Assembly (NCBI GenBank): GCA_017412245.1
Contig: JAFPYI010000041.1
Span: 1-53,333, forward strand
Length of the DNA stretch: 53,333 bases
Direction of reading: 5' to 3'
Source: Paludibacteraceae bacterium
Lineage (GTDB): Bacteria > Bacteroidota > Bacteroidia > Bacteroidales > Paludibacteraceae
Shown piece by piece: positions 1 through 10,500 of this stretch. Position 1 is the stretch's first letter. Every line of letters begins with the position of its first letter. The position numbers and the translations under genes were made by a program. Under the pieces are notes generated by a model. It was given only the letters and a program-made list of their open reading frames with translations. It did no database searches and was not told where the DNA came from.

Positions 1-106
1 AACTATCCAGTTTTTGGATGTATAAGTATGGGGACAAAACGTTAATCACGGTATCAAGTACCACCCTAAACTCGGCCTTGCTCCATACTTAGATGTCAAA
101 TCGAGT

Positions 107-138
107 GCAAAGATACAAATAAATTTTTAAATATACAA
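107..138 (-). promoter_or_regulatory. Leftward Bacteroidota-type promoter
   Basis: On the minus strand a TATCTTTG box (107-114) follows a TTG (136-138) at 21 bp, matching the TTG / TAnnTTTG promoter of Bacteroidota. It would transcribe out of the left end of the window, so its gene is not visible. The rest of bases 1-157 shows nothing recognisable. Confidence 0.5.
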
Positions 139-157
139 CCCTTTAATTTACACAACT

Positions 158-1432
158 ATGGAAGATTCTCAACATTTATCAACCGCCGAATCGGAGACCT
201 CTCTCTACATCTCCACCTCTCTCGATGAAAACGCCTTGCCGGCTATCATCCGTTCTCTCCTCTCGCTCGCACCTTCACCTGCCGAGAAAGACATGCTCCT
301 TATGGCTACACTCACCGCCTGCGGCAGTGCCATGCCTAATCTCTACTGTCGTTATGGTATCGCGGCCAAACGCTATTATCCTAACCTCCAACTCTTTATC
401 GTCGGCTCAGCTGCGTCCGGAAAAGGAATTGCTAATCTGGCACTCGAACTCGTCAAACCTATTCACGATGCACAACCGCTTATTATCCCCGGCGATGCCA
501 CTTATCCGGCTTTCTACCAGCAACTGGCCGAACAAAACGGACGAGCCTACATCCACGAATCCGAAGGATCAGTCATTACCGACATCTGGCGCTCATCGAC
601 GGCAAACTACAACACCGCCCTCCGAAAAGCAGCCGAACATGAACCTATCTCGCGCTCACGATGCCGCGAGACATCTGTCATCGCCTGCCCGCAAGTGAGT
701 ATGGTGCTCACAGGTACGTTCAGCCAGTATCACGCACTCGTACCGTCCATCGAGAACGGCTATTTCTCCCGCCTCCTCACACTCATCATCAATGATGTCC
801 ATCCTTTCTCCGGCCAGTATGTGCAGATCTCGGAGAACTCAACATCCATCATCTCTACTGCCGCTCAGCAGTTATTCCATCTGTACGAGTCCTTATTATT
901 CGCACACCCGCGTGAGTTCCAACTAACTCCGGCCCAAAAAGAAAGACTCGGCACCCATCTGGAAACAGCTTATCCTACACTCATCCGTATGCTCGGAGAA
1001 GACTTCCACTCTGTCGTCCTGCGTCTGGCGGTACATATCGAACGCATCGCCATGATCCTCACCGCCCTGCGCCTTATAGAAGAAAAATCTGCAATAGGAT
1101 TTTATCCGTTAAATGTTAAATCTCCAATTATCTGCTCCTCTTCCGATTATCAAACGGCAGAACTTATAGGAAATAAACTGCTCCTCCATATGGCGCAAGC
1201 ATACCAACTCATCAAAGGCACGGAGAAAACTGTTTTGCCTACCGCTAAGCCATTGGACCAAAAGCAAATCCTTCTCTCGCTGCTTCCTGCCGAATTTGAA
1301 AGCAAACTCCTGATAGAAGAAGCAAAAGCACAAGGGATACCACAAAGTACAGTAATGCGTTGGTGTAGCCAATGGATTGAGAATGGCCTATTACATCGAC
1401 CAAGTTTTGGACACTACAAGAAAATTGTATGA
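158..1432 (+). CDS. DUF3987-like P-loop protein (mobile-element primase/helicase type)
   Basis: The 424-aa protein has a Walker A-like GSAASGKG near residue 84-91, followed by segments typical of DUF3987 proteins: an acidic IHESEGSVITDIW stretch and a VLTGTFSQYHALV stretch that resembles a sensor/arginine-finger region. This family is common in integrative elements and prophage-like islands of Bacteroidales and is thought to act in element DNA replication, though the biochemistry is unproven. The C-terminus (about 365-424) looks like a winged helix ending in RWCSQWIENGLLHR. It is cytoplasmic, with no signal peptide. The next gene lies about 210 bp downstream on the same strand. No integrase or recombinase is in view, so an element boundary is only an inference. 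Confidence 0.65.
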   Translation: MEDSQHLSTAESETSLYISTSLDENALPAIIRSLLSLAPSPAEKDMLLMATLTACGSAMPNLYCRYGIAAKRYYPNLQLFIVGSAASGKGIANLALELVKPIHDAQPLIIPGDATYPAFYQQLAEQNGRAYIHESEGSVITDIWRSSTANYNTALRKAAEHEPISRSRCRETSVIACPQVSMVLTGTFSQYHALVPSIENGYFSRLLTLIINDVHPFSGQYVQISENSTSIISTAAQQLFHLYESLLFAHPREFQLTPAQKERLGTHLETAYPTLIRMLGEDFHSVVLRLAVHIERIAMILTALRLIEEKSAIGFYPLNVKSPIICSSSDYQTAELIGNKLLLHMAQAYQLIKGTEKTVLPTAKPLDQKQILLSLLPAEFESKLLIEEAKAQGIPQSTVMRWCSQWIENGLLHRPSFGHYKKIV

Positions 1433-1522
1433 GAATTTTGAGAAAAGTGAGAATTCTCAATTTTCTCACTTTTCTCAGTGCATTTTTTTACCTCTCCACC
1501 GGAACCTAAACGTTATAGGTTC

Positions 1523-1648
1523 GTTAACTATTCCTTAGTTATTCGTTAATCATTAATCTATTCACTATTCGCTATTCACTATTCACTATTTATTATTCAT
1601 TGTTAAATATTCAATAGCCCATTGGGCGTTAAATATTCATTATCCTAT
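1523..1648. repeat. Degenerate heptamer array before the 146-aa gene
   Basis: From 1558 the sequence falls into 7-bp units: ctattca, ctattcg, ctattca, ctattca, ctattta, ttattca, ttgttaa, atattca. Weaker heptamers extend to both sides. A small palindrome, GCCCATTGGGC (1617-1627), sits inside, directly followed by gttaaat. The array runs up to the ATG at 1647. Similar arrays recur across the window. Confidence 0.75.
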
Positions 1649-2087
1649 GGCTACTATCCTCTCCGACGATGGCATCAAATGTATAACAGGTGCCCTCAGT
1701 AAAAGAAAAGAACAAGGCTCCAACCGCCTATCTGTCACCCGCGTGAAACATTTTCGGGACCCTATAACCCACGAAATAGTCAAAACCGGACCTAACGAGA
1801 TATACCTACAGTCCCGGCGTAATTTCAAAACCCATCCGCTGACGGAAAAAGAGAAACAACAACGCGCCAAATGGCGCGAAGCATGCAAAATGGCTAAAAC
1901 TATCCTTGCGGATAAAACCCATCCGCGGTATACGGAACTCTATACCTTATGGCGCGCACAACTCTCTTCACCCAATCCCCGCAAGCAGTTCCCCAATTTC
2001 GTCCGCGCCTTCCTGGTGCACGAACCCGCCGTTTCGGTTTCCCTTGACAATCCACAAGGTACGACCATTGCTGCCAAACCACCATAA
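1647..2087 (+). CDS. Small basic protein of unknown function
   Basis: A 146-aa ORF starting at an ATG at the end of the heptamer array. I do not recognise a family. It is soluble and basic, with a Lys/Arg-rich middle (EKEKQQRAKWREACKMAK) that should form a helix, and it has no signal peptide or TM segment. It lies 3' of the DUF3987-like gene in the same orientation, so it may belong to the same element. Its third codon positions are rich in C, as in the upstream gene, which supports real coding. Function unknown. Confidence 0.5.
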   Translation: MATILSDDGIKCITGALSKRKEQGSNRLSVTRVKHFRDPITHEIVKTGPNEIYLQSRRNFKTHPLTEKEKQQRAKWREACKMAKTILADKTHPRYTELYTLWRAQLSSPNPRKQFPNFVRAFLVHEPAVSVSLDNPQGTTIAAKPP

Positions 2088-2155
2088 AACACACAATTGC
2101 AACAAATGTTCAAAAAAATGAATAAAATGTGCAATGGTGATTGACAATAAAACAG

Positions 2156-2164
2156 TAATTTTGC
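2156..2164 (+). promoter_or_regulatory. Minus-7 box before the giant surface-protein ORF
   Basis: TAATTTTGC matches TAnnTTTGC. The upstream TTG is not at the ideal spacing (nearest TTG at 2141, 12 bp away), so the site is incomplete. Transcription would begin near 2170, which makes the ATG at 2190 more likely than the TTG at 2172 as the translation start. Confidence 0.4.
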
Positions 2165-2189
2165 ATCCGACTTGAAATATCTAATATCG

Positions 2190-5100
2190 ATGCAACACTC
2201 TAATGCCATTTCACTCCGTTCGATTTTCCTTTTAGGGATGATTTGTTGTATGCTCTCGTCGCTGTCTGCCATCGACCAGTGGACGACCATGCCAATGCAA
2301 TCGGTCAACACGATGCAGACGGGCGTTAGACCGATATATACCACCACTGGTTCGCTGCGAAGAGGTATGCTCAGCGCGGCGCCTGTCACCACGATGGGAT
2401 CTACCTCTACCTATTCACCCGCCACGACTTGCTATTCCGGCAGAAGCACTACGGTGCTGGGCCGTAATGCGGAAATGACTTTGCAAAATATCAATGTTTC
2501 GACACCTGTGATGCGTCGCTTAGGAGGTGGCGATAATGACGATGATGATGATTGGGGCGATAATCCTGGCAGTGGCGCCGGAGGCGGTTCGTCCGGCCAA
2601 CCTGAAGCATCGGTAGGCACAGTGATGATACTGCTGCTATTCGCAGAAATCTATTTCGCAGTGCAAGTTCGCAGGAAACGAAAAAAGGACCAAGCTGCAA
2701 ACCAAACAATCAACCAACACCTCGAAACACAACAACCCAACCAATACCAACAACCACAATCACAATCAACCAACAAAATCAAGACCTCTCGCCTAATGAA
2801 AAAAGTAGCCGCTATATTATTCCTCCTCTCCCTCGCCCTCAGTGCGATGGCGGCAAGTAGTTATACGATTACATATAGCCCTGGGGCTTATGGAACGGGA
2901 ACTGAGCAAACGGCGACTACTGGCAATAACGGCAAGTTGACGCTGTTAGGTGCTATCTTTATGCGTAGTGGTTATGTTCAAACAGGGTGGACATATACAA
3001 AAGGGAATGGCACTGTAGTAGAACTTGAACTAGAACAAGCCAATGTCTCCTTCGATAAGGACAGAACCCTTACTCCTATATGGGAAGAAGTAACTACCAC
3101 CTACACCATTACCTACACTGCGGGCGCGAACGGAACGGGTTATGTGGCACCGGACACCAAAACGGGCGGAGTGGCATTAACGCTTTCTTCATCCACCTTT
3201 GCCCGCGCAGGATATGTACAAGACGGTTGGTCTACTTCGGATGGTGGTGCCAAAGCATATAATCTGGGAGGTTCATATACTGATAACGCAGACATAACGC
3301 TTTATCCTCACTGGGTTGCGTTGACCACATATACCATCACTTATTTACCAGGTACTCATGGCACGGGAACTATCGAAGCGGGAACTAAGTATCAAGGTAT
3401 AGACTACACGCTCACGCGTTCCACTTTTACATACGATGAGAACCACGTGCAAGACGGTTGGTCCACTTCGGATGGCGGTGCTAAAGTGTATGAATTGGGC
3501 GGTACTTATAGTACAGATGCTAATGTCACCCTATACCCTCACTGGACGTGGGCTTACTACGTACGTGGCACAATGTTTGAACAAGCCAACTGGAATGACC
3601 AGTGGGAAGGAAAAATGTACACCAATGGTACGCGCTATGCGTATTCGATGACTCTTGAACCGGGTGATTATGAATTCAAAATATATACTCCCAAAAATAG
3701 TCATACGTGGTATGGAAATTACGGTTTAGAGGTTTATTATATGGATTATATCAACCATACTGACTGGCAGAGCTATTCCGATGGAGGAAAGAATATAGGT
3801 CTGAGAATCGGCGTGGCCGCAACCTATACCTTCCTCTTTGATGCTTCCACCAACAAAGTGTCTGTAATATTCCCGGATACGAAGTACTATCTGGTAGGAG
3901 AATTCACCGACAACTGGGCATCGCCGATTGAATTTCATGGAACGGGAACCACCCGTATTGCGGAGGTTGAGTTCCCGTATGGGGCGGCTACCCAACAATT
4001 TAAGATAAAGAACAACTACGATGAATGGTATGGTAACAATGGTACTATGACCGTTAGCAATCATACCGGTTGGGTATTCGAGACATCACTGGGGAACTGC
4101 CGTATCACGCCTTCGTGCGCGGGCACGTACCGATTTATATTAAATACATCGACCATGGCGCTGACTGTCGAGTATCCGGAAGGTACGGAGAATGGTTATT
4201 ACATAGTAGGTGATTTCAATAACTGGACGAAAAGCGATGACTATCTGCTGGATGGCGCAAACTCTCAAGTCAGTATTCCATTGGCATACCAAACCACCTA
4301 TGAATTCTACCTCGTACATTCGTGTACAGGCGTAGTCTATTCCGTCAATGCTACATGGACGGCTGCTGGGGAGAAAACGCTAACGGGCACAGATACGCAT
4401 GCGAAAGTTACCACAGGTTATGGTGGAGAATATGTGTTCAAACTATCGGCCACAACGCCGAAGATTTACATCTATTATCCGACGACAACTAAGTATTATT
4501 TAGGAATAAGTGGAATAGCAACGGCTTGGGCGCTAGATGACAAACGTCGTTTTACTGAAAATACGAATGGTAGTGGAGTATATACATTAGGTGTAAACTT
4601 AGAGGCTTGTACCGATTACGAATTTAAAATTGTTAAAAAAGATGGTTCGGAAACGTGGAATGGTAGCGATAATACTTCCATTCATTTCAATTGTACCGAC
4701 TGGACTTATACGGAAGGAGGAGGTTCTAATATCAGCTTGACATCTCAAAAGGCAGGTATATATACTTTCTCTATCACTCCTGCAACTAAAAAATATTCGG
4801 TTAAGTTTCCGGAGCCCTATTGTGCATTGATTGGTGATTTTAACAGTTGGAGCCGTTGCTCACACGTATTCCCTGATAATGGAGTGCTGTCCGTATCGCT
4901 GACCGCCAGCAGCGTGACAGATATACAGATTCTTACATCGGACACTAAACGTGGCTTCTACGCCTATACTAATTTAGGTAGCGAAACACCCGTAACTACT
5001 ACCATCCTGAATTACGACACTCATACCAAGGATGAAATCGGGAATGATCCGGGTATCCGCGTGGAAGCAGATATGGCGGGGGAATATTCGTTTATCTATG

Positions 5101-7556
5101 ATTTTGAGACACATCAGATATCCATTATCTATCCTGACGTAGAGCATATCGAGTTATGTCGTGGTTCGTACTATAACTTGCCGTATGGCTATGTTTGGAC
5201 GGGAGATAATCAATATGTTTCCGGTTCCAAATTTATGGCATTGGATGAAGGCCAATATGTGATTCAGGGTGATAATGTGATTGACTTGAGCCATGTGGCT
5301 TATACCTTTGTCGTAACTTCTTGTCCGTACGAATACCGTATTCTTTCGCATACCTCGTATGGTGATTTCTATTCAAATGTAGTTTACGCAGAGGGAGACT
5401 CGCTCTCTTTCTTTGCAGAAGCGGATGCCGGAGCATATTGCCATTATCAGCGCCGCTTGGCTGGTGCTTCTGATTGGACGGTGACAGGAGCCAACAATTT
5501 GCAGAGCGGGAAAAGTGTTTCCTCGAACGGTATTTACCACACGGCATTTACTACACTCAGCGATGTGGCAGATATGACCGACGCATGGACGCCCTATGAA
5601 GGCGAACTGTATGTGTACAACGGAAACCCGAATGTGGTAACTACGTTTGAGGAGATCACTCCTAATCGCAGTAATGCGAACGAGTATTTCGACCATACGG
5701 TTGTTATGCGTGGAACGAACAATGCTGCGACAACAGGCGTGACCATGGGCGATGAGATCAATACTTGTATATCGTATGCCGATGGACGCTACTCAGCGCA
5801 AACGGCAGAAGGATGGGATTTCGTGCGCTATATCTACAATGCCTCGGACAATCATTTCCAGCGGACGATTTTGAAGTACGGCAATAGCAATTATCTCTAT
5901 GTGCAGGGCAGCACTGCTGCTACCAATGACTTTACCTATCTTGGTGACAATAAATTTGAGGTGGATTTTAATGGCAACGCCAATTGCAATATTCATTTGA
6001 TAGCCAAGAACGGTACGGAATATCAATACCTGCTCTACAGAACGGGCCTGTCAACCGATGTGCTCAATGTGATAGGTACCATGTCCAGTTCTTTCACCAT
6101 GGCCATGCACGCATACTATGACTTCCGCACTAACAAGATTCTCTGCGGTTGGATGCCGAACAATTATTATACATCGTCCACTATCTCAATTGATGCCAAT
6201 CTACTGATTCGCCGTATAGACAAAACCGACCCGACGCCGTTCGCATCGAACTATACCGGAACGATCACCATGGGCCGCAAGACCTATTTCATTCAGGAAT
6301 TCACGTCCGACCTGTCGTCCTCGCTGGCGGATAGTTATTTCTACTTCACCTTGCCTTACGCGGCTTCGATGAGTGACATCTTCGGCCTCGAGGATATGGC
6401 CTACAAGACCAACTATACCGTGCAGCGTTACCGTGGCGACAAGCGTGCGCAATATGGCGATGCATATGTCAACAGCAGTCCAGGCTATTGGGCGAACCTC
6501 AATACTTCTGCTTCGCTGGAGGCAGGGCGCGGCTACGAAATAGGTATAGACGGTATCGCCTATCCGTCGGATCAGAATGCACCCTCGCCTTCGAAGCGAA
6601 GACTGATCTTCCCGTCGTCCTCAACCGGCTTTATAGTGAAGGCTCCGAGGAGCTACGAGAGCACGGTCATCGCAGCCAATGCCGTTTCGTCCGGCATAGA
6701 CGAGGCATCGCATGCCAACTGGAACGTAGTAGGTACACCCGGACTGGTGGCTGTCACACCGTATGCATCTTCTTCGTTCGATTTCACAGGACTGAACGGA
6801 AACACCTCGCCTAACTACCTCTATACATGGAATGGCAATTTCAATGACTTCACCGTACAGAACTACCAGACCTTCACCTTCCAACCGATGATGTCCTACT
6901 TTATGCAGTACGTCGGTACTATCCAGTGGGGATCCGCTTCTACGCCTGCGGCTGTCCGTGCCCGCGCACCGAAGAGTGGCGACCGAGTAATCTGCGATCT
7001 GTACGAAGTATCGCTTTCCAATACCTACGGAGAGGAAGAAGACAAAACCTACGTGTCCTTCTCTTCCGATGGTGCTAATACGTTTGAGCAACACCGCGAC
7101 CTATATAAGATTCCAACTGCTAACCACGCACAGATATACTCCGCGGGAGTTATTTCAGAAACACAGAATAAGGCTTTTGCTGCGCAAGATGTAGAACGCG
7201 ATGTAGTGGTAGAAGTGCCGCTGACGCTTACGCTTGAGAATGGTGAATATACTATCTCTCTAACCAATGTGCTGACGACCGAAGCTATACCTACGCCGCT
7301 CTATCTGTACGATGCAGAGACCGACACGCGCGCCTGTCTGACCGACGGTCAGGTCTATACCTTCCAGTCGAACGGCAAGGTTGCCGGACGCTTCTTCCTG
7401 CGATTGTACACTTCCGACGGGCATAACGTAGCTACGGATTTAGAATCAGTGGAAGAAAATCAAAACTCGGTACTCAACGTGAAATACATCCGCAATGGCA
7501 AACTCTATATACGCCATGACGGCAACACATACGATGCTACCGGCCTGCGTCTATAG
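2190..7556 (+). CDS. Giant repeat-rich surface protein fused to an N-terminal small membrane protein
   Basis: One open frame holds two proteins end to end (residues counted from a possible TTG at 2172). Residues 7-208: a signal peptide (FLLGMICCMLSSLSA), a Ser/Thr-rich part, an Asp-rich stretch, then a helix (VGTVMILLLFAEIYFAVQV) and RRKRKK, followed by about 100 nt of A/C-rich sequence. Residue 209 (ATG at 2796) starts a second signal peptide, MKKVAAILFLLSLALSAMAA. After it come three InlB/Listeria-Bacteroides B-repeats (about 230-458, TYTITY...GW...YPHW), five tandem modules of about 105 aa (460-988) that resemble SusE/F starch-binding domains (YYLVGEF, YYIVGDFNNW, WYGNNGTM, ending in YP), a long region without a family match, and a C-terminal tail ending NGKLYIRHDGNTYDATGLRL. 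The mature protein is probably exported to the cell surface. The 2796 ATG may be the true start of the large protein; a TAA overlaps it in the next frame (TAATG). Confidence 0.8.
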   Translation: MQHSNAISLRSIFLLGMICCMLSSLSAIDQWTTMPMQSVNTMQTGVRPIYTTTGSLRRGMLSAAPVTTMGSTSTYSPATTCYSGRSTTVLGRNAEMTLQNINVSTPVMRRLGGGDNDDDDDWGDNPGSGAGGGSSGQPEASVGTVMILLLFAEIYFAVQVRRKRKKDQAANQTINQHLETQQPNQYQQPQSQSTNKIKTSRLMKKVAAILFLLSLALSAMAASSYTITYSPGAYGTGTEQTATTGNNGKLTLLGAIFMRSGYVQTGWTYTKGNGTVVELELEQANVSFDKDRTLTPIWEEVTTTYTITYTAGANGTGYVAPDTKTGGVALTLSSSTFARAGYVQDGWSTSDGGAKAYNLGGSYTDNADITLYPHWVALTTYTITYLPGTHGTGTIEAGTKYQGIDYTLTRSTFTYDENHVQDGWSTSDGGAKVYELGGTYSTDANVTLYPHWTWAYYVRGTMFEQANWNDQWEGKMYTNGTRYAYSMTLEPGDYEFKIYTPKNSHTWYGNYGLEVYYMDYINHTDWQSYSDGGKNIGLRIGVAATYTFLFDASTNKVSVIFPDTKYYLVGEFTDNWASPIEFHGTGTTRIAEVEFPYGAATQQFKIKNNYDEWYGNNGTMTVSNHTGWVFETSLGNCRITPSCAGTYRFILNTSTMALTVEYPEGTENGYYIVGDFNNWTKSDDYLLDGANSQVSIPLAYQTTYEFYLVHSCTGVVYSVNATWTAAGEKTLTGTDTHAKVTTGYGGEYVFKLSATTPKIYIYYPTTTKYYLGISGIATAWALDDKRRFTENTNGSGVYTLGVNLEACTDYEFKIVKKDGSETWNGSDNTSIHFNCTDWTYTEGGGSNISLTSQKAGIYTFSITPATKKYSVKFPEPYCALIGDFNSWSRCSHVFPDNGVLSVSLTASSVTDIQILTSDTKRGFYAYTNLGSETPVTTTILNYDTHTKDEIGNDPGIRVEADMAGEYSFIYDFETHQISIIYPDVEHIELCRGSYYNLPYGYVWTGDNQYVSGSKFMALDEGQYVIQGDNVIDLSHVAYTFVVTSCPYEYRILSHTSYGDFYSNVVYAEGDSLSFFAEADAGAYCHYQRRLAGASDWTVTGANNLQSGKSVSSNGIYHTAFTTLSDVADMTDAWTPYEGELYVYNGNPNVVTTFEEITPNRSNANEYFDHTVVMRGTNNAATTGVTMGDEINTCISYADGRYSAQTAEGWDFVRYIYNASDNHFQRTILKYGNSNYLYVQGSTAATNDFTYLGDNKFEVDFNGNANCNIHLIAKNGTEYQYLLYRTGLSTDVLNVIGTMSSSFTMAMHAYYDFRTNKILCGWMPNNYYTSSTISIDANLLIRRIDKTDPTPFASNYTGTITMGRKTYFIQEFTSDLSSSLADSYFYFTLPYAASMSDIFGLEDMAYKTNYTVQRYRGDKRAQYGDAYVNSSPGYWANLNTSASLEAGRGYEIGIDGIAYPSDQNAPSPSKRRLIFPSSSTGFIVKAPRSYESTVIAANAVSSGIDEASHANWNVVGTPGLVAVTPYASSSFDFTGLNGNTSPNYLYTWNGNFNDFTVQNYQTFTFQPMMSYFMQYVGTIQWGSASTPAAVRARAPKSGDRVICDLYEVSLSNTYGEEEDKTYVSFSSDGANTFEQHRDLYKIPTANHAQIYSAGVISETQNKAFAAQDVERDVVVEVPLTLTLENGEYTISLTNVLTTEAIPTPLYLYDAETDTRACLTDGQVYTFQSNGKVAGRFFLRLYTSDGHNVATDLESVEENQNSVLNVKYIRNGKLYIRHDGNTYDATGLRL

Positions 7557-7557
7557 T

Positions 7558-10500
7558 TTACTTTAGATAAGCTCCCGGTTGAACACCGTATTGCTTCTTG
7601 AAGCAGCGATAGAAATAACTGGCGGATGAGAAACCGCACATATAGCCGATATCGGTTAGTGAATAGTTGCCCTCTCGTATGAGTTGGGCAGCTTTTTTTA
7701 GGCGGATGGTACGGATAAACTCAGTCGGCTTCTGACCGGTAAGTGACACAAGTTTCCTGTATAGCGTCGAACGACTCATATATACATCCGAAGCTAATTG
7801 ATCCACATCGTACAGTTCGTTGTCCATATTACGTTCAACGGCAGCCATAGCATCTGCCATAAACTTTTGGTCAATAGCGTTCAGAGCTACTGAATTGATA
7901 TTAACGTCTTCGCCCCGTTGGAAATTTTCGTTGCGCTGGCGTCTAAGTTCCAACAGATGCTCAATTCGCAACTCCAGCATTTCCATATTGAACGGTTTGG
8001 AGAGATAATCGTCCGTACCGGCACGAAAACCTTCAATCTTGATTTCCTCAGCTGTACGTGCTGTCAGCAGAACAACCATAATATGCGAAGTGCTGATATC
8101 CAGCTTGATGCGCTTGCATAATTCCATGCCGTCTATGCGTGGCATCATCACATCGCTGATAACCAGGTCCACGTTGTTCTTGGCTATCACTTGCAAAGCC
8201 TGTTCGCCGTCTGCTGCCTGCAGAATATGGTACTGCTGAGCCAATTCACCGGCCAGGAACTGGCGGAACTCGTCATTATCATCTACGATGAGTAGTGTGG
8301 CTGCCTCGTCTTTGACTTCTGTGGCTTCCGTCTCGGTTGGTGTCGGCTGCTCCTCTTGCTTCGTCTCCTCTGCCTCGCCTTGCAGCTGCGATGGCAGCGT
8401 GATGTAGAACGTAGTGCCTTTGCCTACGTGACTCTCTACGCGGATAGTACCTTGGTACAGGTCCACCAATCCCTTTACCATGTTCAGTCCGATACCTGTG
8501 CCCGGATTCGATGACAGAGCGGCAGCAGTGCTCTGGTAGAAGCGGTCGAAGATATGCGGCAGGTCTTTCTCCGCTATACCGCATCCGGTATCACTAACTT
8601 GGATGAGCACATGTTCTTCGTCGGGCTGCTGGATGGTGACGTTAATATGACCTCCGGCAGGCGTGAACTTAAAAGCATTGCTCAGTAGATTGGAGAGAAT
8701 ATGTTGGATGATGCTCTTGTCAAAATAAATATAGAGTGGCTGATTGGGAATAGCGCAACCCAATCCAATACTTTTTTCCCGAGAGAGAGGTAAGAACGTC
8801 TGGCAAACTTCGCTGACGAAAGCATAGAAATCACCTTGCGACAACTCCAATTTCTGCTGACCCATCTCCACCTTGCGGAAATCGAGCAATCGGTTGACCA
8901 GCGTAAGCAATCGTTGAGCATTGATCTCCATAACGGATAGTTGCGACTGTATCGTCCGCTTGTCAGCCTCGTTCAGTTTGCGTTGTAGATTCTGTAGAGG
9001 CGTCAGAATCAAGGTGAGAGGTGTACGCAACTCATGACTGATATTAGTGAAGAAACGGAACTTGAGCTCTGTTAATTTCTTCTCCATTTCTTGCTCTTGA
9101 CGATGGCGTTGCAGGTGTGCATAATTACGAATAATGAGAACCAGAATACCAATAACTACCATCGCATATATCACATAAGCCCACCAAGTCTCATACCAAG
9201 CCGGTAGACGATGGATAGAGAGTACGGTATTAGGTTCTCCCCACTGACCGTATTTATTAGTGGCCTTCACCTCAATGGTATAGTGCCCCTTGGGTAGAGG
9301 AACGAAACCGGCTTTATTCACGCCTTGCGGCATATAATGCCACTGGTTGTCTATTTCGCGAATGCGATAAGCATAACTGATCTTATCTGCATACAAATGG
9401 TCAAGTGTAGAGAACTGCACTTCGAGGTGATCTGTGTTTGGTGAGATATCTATCTTGCCCTGACCTATACCTAATATGCTATCGCGGCCGTCAATAGTGA
9501 GATTGGTGATAATCGGTATGCTTGTCTTGTCGGTTAGGGCTGTTTGGGCTGGAGACGTGATGTCAAGAAGTGCATCTGCACCATCTATGCGAATAGTGTT
9601 TCCGTTGAACGATACATTGTAAAAATAGTCCATTCGAATCTCACCATCATTAGTAGAGAACGAGTGGAGAATACCGTTCTTCGGGTCGTAATCAACCAGT
9701 TCTCTATCGGTCAGCAACCATAGGTGACCGCGTGCGTCAATAGCTATACTCCGTATGAAATTACCGGCTTGATTGCTGCCTTTTTCATCTATCAAAGCAC
9801 TCTTGGTGGAAGGGTCATAGCGTAGTAAATCACCTTGACGGTCTGCCGCCCAGACAATGCCATCGGGAGCAATAGCAACAGAGGTAAAATCGCCTACTTG
9901 AGAAATCACGTGCTCGATATGGAGACTATCCATATAAGCCAGATGGTGGTTCCCGGAGCAGTAATATAGTGTACCGTCTTCGGAGCGAACAATATCTTTG
10001 ACGCGTGCGGAACGGGTGGGAAGAGGGGACATTGAACCTGTACGATAGTTGTAACAGTCCAATCCGTTCAAGTGCCCGATATATAGATTGCCATTTCCGT
10101 CATCATACACACTAAGAATAATATTATCTACAGTGGTTACATGTTCTGCGTGAATAGTCATTCCTTCGTGCCATAAATGGTACACGTCATGACCGGCATA
10201 ACTCCAAATACCTTGTTGTTGGCGGCAACGACGGAACTTGGCACCATTCATGTCCAGATAATTCTGAATGCCTGCATCGGTAGCAAAAGCAGCCTTGCCA
10301 GTCGGTCGATGGTAGAGACATAGTAACACACGGTCCAAACCTAACCAAATATAATCATCTTCGTCCACTGAGTTCCATACAACGAAACGATTATTCAGTT
10401 GTTTTTTTAGATCCTCAAAACCGCGTCGTTCAATCTGCTCGCGTGGAGTGGAAAGCACATAGGTATGTGGAGGGAATCCCGCTACCCAAAGATTACCCGA

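Noticed and set aside
2860-3546. Internalin-type virulence factor
   Set aside because: Only the B-repeats are shared with InlB. No leucine-rich repeats are present and such repeats are common in harmless Bacteroidota surface proteins.
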